Under the pieces are notes generated by a model, which made no database searches, was not told the origin of the DNA, and saw only the letters and a list, made by a program, of their open reading frames with translations. A DNA stretch of 64,000 bases from Udaeobacter sp025935755 (GTDB lineage Bacteria > Verrucomicrobiota > Verrucomicrobiia > Chthoniobacterales > UBA10450): NCBI GenBank assembly GCA_036278715.1, contig DASUKN010000021.1, positions 1 to 64,000 of the forward strand. Direction: 5' to 3'. Shown piece after piece: positions 8,476 to 15,685 of the stretch (positions are counted from its first letter, which is position 1; each line of letters opens with the position of its first letter). Both the position numbers and the translations under genes were made by a program.

Positions 8476-8844
8476 TTAGCTCTTGCTTTGCCGCTCCCAC
8501 ACCTGGAAGATTTGGCGACTGCCGGGTTCCGAACCGAACTTGGTGGGACGCGGCTCGCCGACCGGAGCGAAACAAACCCTGTAGGTGCCTGCTTCCAGTT
8601 CGTAGATACCTAACGAAACCTGGCCATCGGTCGACGTGGAGTCCATCTCCTTTGGATTTTTGGCCGGGTCGAGCTTGAACGTGCCTGCCCTGGAAGTTGC
8701 GTCCTCTGCCAGGCCGGGAAAATGGAACGTGTTACCCTTGACGACAATCGTCGTTTGTTTCACTTCGTCTTCGGGCAAAGCTTTTCCGTCTTCCATCGCC
8801 GAAACGAGATTCCAACTCCCCTGCATTGCATCAAGATCAGTCAT
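8476..8844 (-). CDS. TIGR03067-family domain protein
   Basis: Start at ATG 8844 (MTDLDAMQGSWNLVSAMEDG...), 122 residues. The opening LDAMQGSWNLVSAMEDGK, then VKQTTIVVKGNTFHF, then a late GIYELEAGTYRVCF and RPTKFGSEPGS string match the beta-barrel TIGR03067 domain common in Planctomycetes and Verrucomicrobia. A longer in-frame start exists but adds atypical sequence. No signal peptide, so it is probably cytoplasmic. Its role is not established in the family. It lies 61 bp downstream of another small minus-strand gene, probably in one transcript. Confidence 0.75.
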   Translation of the reverse strand: MTDLDAMQGSWNLVSAMEDGKALPEDEVKQTTIVVKGNTFHFPGLAEDATSRAGTFKLDPAKNPKEMDSTSTDGQVSLGIYELEAGTYRVCFAPVGEPRPTKFGSEPGSRQIFQVWERQSKS

Positions 8845-8905
8845 AATGCCTCGAAAGATTGGACGCCCATATGGGGAATGCAAGGCGGAAACGCACCGCT
8901 GAACG

Positions 8906-9310
8906 CTACTTCCATTCCCAGTACTCAGAACGCATATTACCCTCTGCATCAACGTGGTACTCGAAAATCACTGCGACCTTGCTCAGTCGGCACAACGACG
9001 CAGGTATGGTCTGCAAATAGATTGCCCCTCGATAAGTCGCTGTCCCGTCCTTGTTCATCGCGCCGACGCCATGGCCGGTCCATGTCGCCATGTCGCCATC
9101 CTTGGTCACCATCACTCCTTGTCCTTCGCCGTATTGCGTCCCGTCCGGACGAACAAGCGTGCAGTACGTTCCGGTATCCTTGATGTCGACACCCGCTATC
9201 GAACCAGTCGCCTGGAATGAGCTTTCCATCCTGGGAGCTCCACCCAGGTTCGGTAACACACGTTGCGCGGTAATTCTGCCCGATATCCCGCCGATTTTCT
9301 CGCCTAACAT
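8906..9310 (-). CDS. conserved-looking protein of unknown function (134 aa)
   Basis: The product starts MLGEKIGGISGRITAQRVL and alternates short beta strands with glycine turns (YGEGQGVMVTKDGDMATW, GHGVGAMNKDGTATYRG), then VAVIFEYHVDAEGNMRSEYW. It looks like a single small beta-barrel domain, possibly lipocalin-like, without signal peptide or cysteine pairs. It sits upstream of the TIGR03067-type gene on the same strand, so the two beta proteins may act together; this is a guess from position. I do not recognise the family. Confidence 0.6.
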   Translation of the reverse strand: MLGEKIGGISGRITAQRVLPNLGGAPRMESSFQATGSIAGVDIKDTGTYCTLVRPDGTQYGEGQGVMVTKDGDMATWTGHGVGAMNKDGTATYRGAIYLQTIPASLCRLSKVAVIFEYHVDAEGNMRSEYWEWK

Positions 9311-9396
9311 GAAGTCGGTATCCTTTGTTGTTTTCGTATCAAGTTCCTGAAGGACCTGATGGCAATTGCCGGTATGTAGATTATTTAGCCGCTTGC

Positions 9397-11628
9397 TTAG
9401 TCCAAATCGTATACTTCAACTAAACCAACACCAGTGGTATTTCTTACGCCTCGGACAATAGCGGTGTAGTTACCCGGTGACAGGTTCGCGATGATCGCCG
9501 ACTCGGCTGGCTCGCTCGGAGCGTGACCGCTGTTCTGAATGTCGTTCACCTGATCGCCATGGATAATCCCGCCTGCGATCGTCGTCTGCCAGTTATCATT
9601 AGAAGCAATCAGTGTTCCGGCTTGATTGTGAAGTTCCAATGTCGGATTGGCTAACGCGTCGGCAATCCCGAATTGTATGAGTTCAGGCCCAATGGCGCGA
9701 ACAATCACCCTCTTTGTTGTACTCCCTTGCACAATGAACCCGCCAATCATCACATGCCCGCCGGTTTGCACAAAGCTGCGGGTGCTGATGTTACCAAGAG
9801 TTGAACCCGCGCCGGGATTGAAATCGTATACTTCAACCAGCGCAACTCCAGCGGTGTTGTTTACACCGCGCACAATCGCCGTGTAGTTGCCCGGTTGCAG
9901 GTCTGCAATAATTACCGACTCGGTCGCGGCGCTCGGGGCTAGCCCGCTGTTTTGAATCGCGCCGACCTGATTGCCGGTGATAACTCCGCCGGGGACTGTT
10001 GTCTGCCAGTCATCATTCGAAGCAATCAGTGCTCCGGTTCGGTTGTGAAGCTCCAATGTCGGATTGCCTAACGCGTCCGGAATTCCAAATTGCGTGAGCT
10101 CTGGACCAAGCGCACGAATTATGACTCTCTTAGTCCCGGTTCCCTGCACGATGAAGCCGCCAATCATCACGTGCTCGCCAGTTTGAACAAAGCTGCGGGT
10201 ACTGATATTGCCGAGATTTATCTGAGCCACCGCTGCTGTTGGATGGATACGGACATAATAAATGTCTTCCTCGCCATTAAATGTGGCTGCATAGGCAACG
10301 CTGGCACCGGTGTTGTCCGAAACGACTGTGATGTAATCGCCGATTTTTTGTTGGTTTGGGTAACCGATGAAAGGATTAAACGGATTGCTGACTGCGACGT
10401 TTGGCGACCAACCGTTTCCGCCGTCTGTGCTGTAGGAATAAAAGAGCTGCGAAGTAACGTTGTTCGCTGAGTTACGCATATCGTACCAAACCGCATCGAT
10501 CCGACCATTCGGCGCAACCGACAAGGTGCCGAACCAGTGCCATTTCGCGTGGTTAACTGGATCGTCGTTGATCCGACGCGGTACACTGAATGTGCGGCCC
10601 GCATCGGTGCTGCGCGCGAACATGACCTCGCTGCCAGTGGCAAAGCCGGTCGGCTGCACACTGGCGAGGATGTAAACATTGTTATTAGTGCTGGTGCCAG
10701 AGCGATCGACGGCGAGATAAACCTGGCCCACCAATCCTTCCGGATTTATCGGTTCGCCGAAAACGATCTCGCCGCCAAGATTTACCTGTGTGCTTTGGTC
10801 GAACGCGGGAATAACGGCACCGTTCTTTGCATTCGTCGAGCGAACACACCAGATCCGGCCAGTGTCCAGGTTCACGCCGCCAATGAACAGAGTGCCGTTG
10901 GAATCGACGTCCAATGTGCCCCATCTCGGTGAGTTCGGAATATTAATCGGATTCATCCAGCTCAATCCATTGTTGGTGGACCGGGTGAACTGTCTGCCTC
11001 CGAAGTTATTTCCGTCCGTGCTCCAGCATTGATACTGAAACCCGTGCCCGGAGCTGTTGGTCTTATCGATGGTGAACCACTGTTTATCGCCGCCATCCGC
11101 CGGTCCCACCATGGTCCAGGATTGACCGCCTGTAATTGACCTCCACAAATCAACGAAAAAGTTCTGCAGAAGACTGAGATAGAAGAAACGACCCGCGGTA
11201 TCGGAGTCCAAAACCGGATCGCTGCGAAAGACATTGTTTTGCAGGACGCCGGGAGCAATCCATCGCGTGCCGCCGTTTGTCGTGTATGCGAAACCTGCTT
11301 CCCGAAAATTCGATGCAACGCTGTCGAACTGCCGCCACCCGACACTCATCCTGTTTGGATTGTTAGGATCAACGCAAATCGACGGCTCATTCGCAGCATC
11401 GCCAACGATGTTATTGCCGTTCGCGTCGACGTTGACCTGATAGCTCGTGTACAAACCGAATCGCGAGACGAATGCCGGTGAAATGGCCAGCACTCGTGCG
11501 GGCGCTGCTGGCGGGTTGTCGTATTTCTCGAGCGATCCAGTCGGAAGCGGCTTACGAGCAGGTGTCTGGCCTAAAGCTGCTTGAAGGAGCAGCAGAGAAA
11601 TTCCTGCGAGCAACCTCAATCGCAACAT
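9397..11628 (-). CDS. secreted sialidase-like beta-propeller protein with two tandem C-terminal domains
   Basis: Start at ATG 11628 gives 743 residues with a signal peptide (MLRLRLLAGISLLLLQAALG). Residues of about 35-470 form a BNR/Asp-box type propeller (STNNGLSW, STDAGRTF, STDGGNGW are Asp-box-like), as in exo-sialidases and non-catalytic glycan binders. Residues of about 475-605 and 610-742 are two copies of one domain, each opening LGNISTRSFVQTG and holding VMIGGFIVQG, a P-E-L segment, NPTLELHN, ASNDxWQTT and NYTAIVRGV, ending in EVYD. I know this domain as a frequent tail of secreted proteins in Spartobacteria. It may anchor or sort the protein. Catalytic residues of a sialidase are not clear, so enzymatic activity is uncertain. 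Confidence 0.8.
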   Translation of the reverse strand: MLRLRLLAGISLLLLQAALGQTPARKPLPTGSLEKYDNPPAAPARVLAISPAFVSRFGLYTSYQVNVDANGNNIVGDAANEPSICVDPNNPNRMSVGWRQFDSVASNFREAGFAYTTNGGTRWIAPGVLQNNVFRSDPVLDSDTAGRFFYLSLLQNFFVDLWRSITGGQSWTMVGPADGGDKQWFTIDKTNSSGHGFQYQCWSTDGNNFGGRQFTRSTNNGLSWMNPINIPNSPRWGTLDVDSNGTLFIGGVNLDTGRIWCVRSTNAKNGAVIPAFDQSTQVNLGGEIVFGEPINPEGLVGQVYLAVDRSGTSTNNNVYILASVQPTGFATGSEVMFARSTDAGRTFSVPRRINDDPVNHAKWHWFGTLSVAPNGRIDAVWYDMRNSANNVTSQLFYSYSTDGGNGWSPNVAVSNPFNPFIGYPNQQKIGDYITVVSDNTGASVAYAATFNGEEDIYYVRIHPTAAVAQINLGNISTRSFVQTGEHVMIGGFIVQGTGTKRVIIRALGPELTQFGIPDALGNPTLELHNRTGALIASNDDWQTTVPGGVITGNQVGAIQNSGLAPSAATESVIIADLQPGNYTAIVRGVNNTAGVALVEVYDFNPGAGSTLGNISTRSFVQTGGHVMIGGFIVQGSTTKRVIVRAIGPELIQFGIADALANPTLELHNQAGTLIASNDNWQTTIAGGIIHGDQVNDIQNSGHAPSEPAESAIIANLSPGNYTAIVRGVRNTTGVGLVEVYDLD

Positions 11629-11774
11629 CCCAATGGATAATACGGGATGCCCTTGCGAAGGTTGCAAAAAAGATGACCGGCGGTCCGCTCCCGTTTCGCC
11701 CTGCAAACCGCCGGCCAATCAACCGAAAGAATATCGCGCCTTAAGCGCTCTGAGTGATCAAGAATGAACGCCGG

Positions 11775-12701
11775 TTAACCTACGTCACCGTGTTCTTGCT
11801 CGTAGGCCCGGATTGCAGCCCTGGTCTGCGGCCCCAAGACTCCGTCTACGCTGCCGTGATAATAGCCGGCGCGTGAGAGCCGTCGTTGCAGTTCAGCGAC
11901 TCTGGATTGGCTACCGTTTCCATATTTTCCGTACTGCATCTCGGCATTATACCCATTGCCGTTGCCGTATCCATTGCCGTTTCCGTAACCGTAGTAGGGA
12001 TAGCCGCCGCCGTAATAAGGATCACCGTACCCATAGTAACCGTAGCCGTATCCGTACGGGTATCCATAATCCCAGCCCCAGCCGCCAGCCCAGGGACCCC
12101 AGCCCCAGCCCCACCACCACGGGAAGCCAAAACTGCCAATGAACACAACATTGTTCCTGGGATAGCACCATCTGTTGCCGTTCCACCAACCCCATCTGCC
12201 GTTATGATTGCTCCAATTTTTGTTCCAACTCCCGCCGTGCCAATTATTGCTGCCATGCCAGTTGTTCCGGCCATTTCGGTTCGAGCCGTTAAAATTTCGG
12301 CCGGCAACATTTCGTCCATTGAAATTTTGTCCATTGAAATTCCGCCCGTTGAAATTGGCGCGATTGAAATTGCGTCCGTTAAAATTGGCTCGATTAAAAC
12401 TGCGCCCGTTGAAGCTGGCGCCATTGAAGCTGCGGCCGTTCCACGCTCCAGCGCGGTTGAAGTTTGCAGCACCGTAGCGAGCGCCGCCGGGACCCATCGT
12501 TCCGCCGCGATAGAAGCCGCCCGGGCTCATCCCGCCACGAGAAAAACCGCCGCCGCCGCCGCGTGACATTCCGCCACCACTGAAGTGACCACCGCCCCCG
12601 CCGCGTCCACCACCCCCCCGCTGAGCCTCGCTGGTCACCGGCAGAGCAAGCGTTAAAACAAGAAGAGAAATTCCAGAAACGAACAGCTTTGAATTATACA
12701 T
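11775..12701 (-). CDS. secreted Gly/Asn/Tyr-rich protein with pentapeptide-like repeats and peptidoglycan-binding domain
   Basis: 308 residues from ATG 12701 (MYNSKLFVSGISLLVLTLAL, signal peptide ending about TSEAQ); an upstream ATG at 12731 adds ten residues. Segments in order: a Gly/Arg-rich stretch; about ten pentapeptide-like units (ANFNG, RNFNR, ANFNG, RNFNG, QNFNG) that fit the A-N-F-x-x pattern of a beta-helix; a Trp/Gly-rich region with WWWGWGWG; a Tyr/Gly-rich region; and a C-terminal PG_binding_1 domain (VAELQRRLSRAGYYHG, SVDGVLGPQTRAAIRAYEQ). The tail should hold the protein to murein. It is the upstream relative of the similarly built gene 12836-13522 on the same strand. Confidence 0.75.
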   Translation of the reverse strand: MYNSKLFVSGISLLVLTLALPVTSEAQRGGGGRGGGGGHFSGGGMSRGGGGGFSRGGMSPGGFYRGGTMGPGGARYGAANFNRAGAWNGRSFNGASFNGRSFNRANFNGRNFNRANFNGRNFNGQNFNGRNVAGRNFNGSNRNGRNNWHGSNNWHGGSWNKNWSNHNGRWGWWNGNRWCYPRNNVVFIGSFGFPWWWGWGWGPWAGGWGWDYGYPYGYGYGYYGYGDPYYGGGYPYYGYGNGNGYGNGNGYNAEMQYGKYGNGSQSRVAELQRRLSRAGYYHGSVDGVLGPQTRAAIRAYEQEHGDVG

Positions 12702-12835
12702 ATCTGAGTAGGGTTCTGTCGGATTAGACACCGCAGATCGCCTAAAGTCGCATTATTTTTTTGTGACAAGAGAAAAAAGACCGGCGGCTCGCTTTAGCAG
12801 GAAGCCGCCGGTCCGAATGCTGGTTGTTGTTGCGA

Positions 12836-13522
12836 TTAAGAGAGCCCCAAACGATTGAGGAGCCGACCGTCAATCATCCCGTCCACAGCCAGGCCATTTC
12901 GGCTTTCAAAAGCCGCGATAGCATTGCGAGTCTGCGGTCCAACAATTCCGTCAACCGCGCCGCGGTAATAACCGAGCCGACCAAGGCGTTGCTGCACAGC
13001 GGCAACCATCGAAGTATTATAGCCGTAGGTTGGCGCATAGTAGGAGTAGCTGTTGTAACTATTGTACGGATAACCGCCATAGTACGAGTAGTAGTTGTTG
13101 TAACCACCGTACGGGTAACCGCTGTAATATGAGTACGGGTAGTATCCGCCCGAAATGCCAACGCCCCAATTCGGATAATAGCCGGAGTAGGAGTTGTAGC
13201 TGGGGTACGATCGAGCGCCGTAATAGTGGCGGTTGCCATCCCCATGGTTGTTATAGTACCGATTGCGGCCGGGATAATAACGTGTCCCGGCATATTGGCG
13301 GCCTGCGTAAGAACGAGTGTTGTTACGGGTCCCCGCGTTGTAGCGAGTGCGGGTGCTGCTGATGCGAGAATTCACGTTTTGATTATGACGCGTCACTTGT
13401 GTCGTGTGTGCAGCGGACCGGTTTGACCTCGAAGCTTTCTTTTCCGGTTTGGCCATTGCCGGCGAGGAGACTAACGCTCCTGCGGCCAAGCAACTTACGA
13501 AAATTAACCCTTTGGTTTTCAT
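12836..13522 (-). CDS. secreted Tyr/Ser/Gly-rich protein with C-terminal peptidoglycan-binding domain
   Basis: Start at ATG 13522 is supported by a strong AGGAGGA ribosome site about 8 bases upstream; product 228 residues. The signal peptide is MKTKGLIFVSCLAAGALVSS with cleavage near AMA-K. A basic, Ser/Thr/Asn-rich stretch follows, then about 100 residues of Tyr/Gly/Ser repeats, and a PG_binding_1 domain at the C-terminus (VQQRLGRLGYYRGAVDGIVG, PQTRNAIAAFESRNGL). The tail is close to that of the neighbouring gene 11775-12701, so the pair are likely paralogues. Probable murein-bound envelope protein; no catalytic domain. Confidence 0.75.
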   Translation of the reverse strand: MKTKGLIFVSCLAAGALVSSPAMAKPEKKASRSNRSAAHTTQVTRHNQNVNSRISSTRTRYNAGTRNNTRSYAGRQYAGTRYYPGRNRYYNNHGDGNRHYYGARSYPSYNSYSGYYPNWGVGISGGYYPYSYYSGYPYGGYNNYYSYYGGYPYNSYNSYSYYAPTYGYNTSMVAAVQQRLGRLGYYRGAVDGIVGPQTRNAIAAFESRNGLAVDGMIDGRLLNRLGLS

Positions 13523-13674
13523 GCTTTTCCTCCTGTTGTGATTTCTTCTCCGATTCGTGTTTGCACGGTATCGCGGATGCGTTGCGAGCCGCTCAGCAAG
13601 GCTAATCAAAAAAGGATGCGGTGGGTAGTTTTGCTGCTCGTCAGCTCAGCTACCACGGCTATGATCCGCACCGG

Positions 13675-14952
13675 ATGAAACGGATCGCGATCTTTCTGTT
13701 CGCCCTCGTTCAGTATCAACTGATTGATGGCGCGCAGATCGAACACAGCACGAGTCCTTCCCGCCAATTCGTTATTTACGGCGCCGATGCGAAAGTGCGC
13801 GGCTCGATATCTGGTCTGGCCGAACAGACCAAGAGCAATCTTCTCGGATTGTTGCGGCAGCGCGACGACTGGAAGACGCCGGTGGTAATCACCTTGCAAC
13901 CGCAACAGGCAAACGTTCCGGAACTCCCGCAGGCGGATCTGCGCTTCAGTCAGACCGGGTTCGGCATCAAGCTGCAACTCGATCTCACGATTTCCAGAAA
14001 CGTCGATATTCGATTGGTCGAACGGGAACTGCTCCGGGCGATTTTGCTCGAAATGATGTATCGAGAACAACCGCACATCACTGTAGGCGCAGTCCTGGTT
14101 GAACCACCCGGCTGGTTGATTGACGGCATGCTCGCCCTTGCTCCAGCGCATGATCGGGGGACGTTGATCGACGCGATCTCCAACAACGAGAAACCGCCGT
14201 CGCTGGAGAAATTTCTCGGCCAACGTCCTGGCGCCGTCGATTCGACGGGTCGCACGCTGTATCGCGCATATTCGTTTGCTTTTGTGCAAATGTTACTGGA
14301 GCCAAAACCCGGCGGAAGCCAGTTGGCGAAATATATCGATCATTTGTCAGACTCTTCGAACGATCCGCTGCAGGATCTGAAGGCACAATTTCCATTGCTT
14401 GCTGGTGACGCTGAGAAAACCTGGCAGGAAGCGTTGAATCGCCTGAAAAATTTGCAGCCCTTTCGATTGCTCACCTTTGCGGAGAGCGAGCGGCGCCTGG
14501 ATGAATTGCTGGCCTTAAGAATTTTCGAACCTAACAAGCAGGTGAAACAGGCGACGTTGAACGAACTTGCGCAGCACAAACTCTCGGCCGCCGAAAAGCT
14601 GGCGCTCGATCAGTTGAAACGCGATTTGATGTTCGTTGTTCCCCAAATCAATCCCGTGCTGCGACCGATAGGGCGTGAATACCAGGAGATTGTGGCGCTG
14701 CTTGTCCGCGGAAAACGCAAAGCCGTACTCAAGCGGCTCTCGCGTCTGGATTTTACGCGGCAACAGCTCGCCGCGCGCATGAGCGAGATCGACGATTATA
14801 TGAACTGGTTCGAAGCGACACAAATGAACTCCGGCAGCGGGAACTTCACTGGTTACCTCAAAGCTGCCGATCAATCACAAGGCCCGGCTCCGCGGCGACA
14901 CGATCCGCTTTCCGTTTACGTCGATGCGTTGGAGGATCAGGTCGGAAATTAG
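13675..14952 (+). CDS. secreted protein of unknown function (425 aa)
   Basis: Start at ATG 13675 gives a signal peptide (MKRIAIFLFALVQYQLIDGA). Upstream codons of the open frame lack a good ribosome site. The mature protein has an alpha/beta N-terminal part (residues about 25-150: QFVIYGADAKVRGSISGLAE, TPVVITLQP, DLTISRNVDIRLVERELLRA), then a segment LVEPPGWLIDGMLA that resembles the non-catalytic counterpart of gluzincin-type peptidase domains, and a helical C-terminal half. No HExxH is present, so a peptidase function is not supported. Divergent from the minus-strand surface-protein gene. Function unknown. Confidence 0.7.
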   Translation: MKRIAIFLFALVQYQLIDGAQIEHSTSPSRQFVIYGADAKVRGSISGLAEQTKSNLLGLLRQRDDWKTPVVITLQPQQANVPELPQADLRFSQTGFGIKLQLDLTISRNVDIRLVERELLRAILLEMMYREQPHITVGAVLVEPPGWLIDGMLALAPAHDRGTLIDAISNNEKPPSLEKFLGQRPGAVDSTGRTLYRAYSFAFVQMLLEPKPGGSQLAKYIDHLSDSSNDPLQDLKAQFPLLAGDAEKTWQEALNRLKNLQPFRLLTFAESERRLDELLALRIFEPNKQVKQATLNELAQHKLSAAEKLALDQLKRDLMFVVPQINPVLRPIGREYQEIVALLVRGKRKAVLKRLSRLDFTRQQLAARMSEIDDYMNWFEATQMNSGSGNFTGYLKAADQSQGPAPRRHDPLSVYVDALEDQVGN

Positions 14953-14980
14953 TTTTAATATCGTCCTGCGATTGTTGCCG

Positions 14981-15065
14981 CCGCCCTGTTGGGCGGCGCG
15001 GACTTCCGTAATCGAAGCGGCTGCCGAGTGGTTAGTACGTGACGGCTGGAAAGCCGTCATTCCTT
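14981..15065. repeat. two intergenic hairpins, one sharing a 13-mer with the repeat at 23.5 kb
   Basis: CCGCCC-TGTT-GGGCGG at 14981-14996 and GACGGCT-GGAA-AGCCGTC at 15041-15058 are perfect stems. The second runs into GCCGTCATTCCTT (15053-15065), whose reverse complement AAGGAATGACGGC recurs exactly at 23470-23482. They lie between a convergence-free plus-strand pair and may be remnants of dispersed repeats; no T-run marks them as terminators. Confidence 0.6.
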
Positions 15066-15126
15066 GGTTGCTCGTTTTCCGTTGCCGATTATCTTAGCCC
15101 GCACTTAAAACGCGCGGTTTTTGTAG

Positions 15127-15576
15127 ATGCAAAAAATTGGATTTGCCGAGGCTCTCGAGTCGGTCGTGGCCAATGATCCCCGTTACCAGCGGGATGGGTA
15201 TATCTTTTTGCGCGACGCACTCGACTTCACCACCAAGCAACAAAAGAAAGTCAAAGGCGTCAGCGTGCGCCACGTGACCGGGCCGGAATTGCTCGACGGT
15301 GTCCGGCAGTACGCGTTAAAGGAATTCGGCCCGATGGTCATGACGGTCTTTGATAGTTGGGGCATCCGTTCCTGCGAAGACATCGGGCACATGGTTTTCA
15401 ATCTGATTGCGGCAGGCGTGTTCGGAAAAACCGAGGAAGATTCGATTGAACATTTTAAAAGCGTTTATGATTTTGAAGAAGCATTCGTGAGACCGTTCGC
15501 ACCGGCAAAACTGGAAACCGCGAAAAAGCCTGCGCAATTACCTGCGACGCGAAAGTCGGCGGCATCGAGCAAGTGA
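15127..15576 (+). CDS. Minf_1886 family protein (TIGR04138-type)
   Basis: 149 residues starting MQKIGFAEALESVV. The string RYQRDGYIFLRDALDFTTKQ, then VRHVTGPELLDGVRQYAL, then FGPMVMTVFDSWGIRSCEDI and GHMVFNLI is the pattern of the Minf_1886 protein family known from Verrucomicrobia and Planctomycetes. The folded part covers residues 1-120; the last 30 residues (Lys/Ala/Ser-rich) look disordered. No signal peptide. The molecular role is not established. It is one of the better lineage indicators in the window. A hairpin follows the stop codon. Confidence 0.85.
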   Translation: MQKIGFAEALESVVANDPRYQRDGYIFLRDALDFTTKQQKKVKGVSVRHVTGPELLDGVRQYALKEFGPMVMTVFDSWGIRSCEDIGHMVFNLIAAGVFGKTEEDSIEHFKSVYDFEEAFVRPFAPAKLETAKKPAQLPATRKSAASSK

Positions 15577-15579
15577 ATT

Positions 15580-15620
15580 CCGACAGGTGAATTGAACGAA
15601 CGATTCACCTCCGGTGTCGG
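15580..15620 (+). terminator. two-step hairpin after the Minf_1886-type gene
   Basis: Outer stem CCGACA/TGTCGG and inner stem GGTGAAT/ATTCACC enclose a loop of ten bases, four bases after the stop codon. There is no T-run, so Rho-independent termination is not assured; it could also protect the 3' end of the mRNA. Confidence 0.45.
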
Positions 15621-15685
15621 TCATCAGTTATCTGATCGCCCCCGGGTTATCACTCAACGCCAGTTATTAATCGAATGTTCCATCA

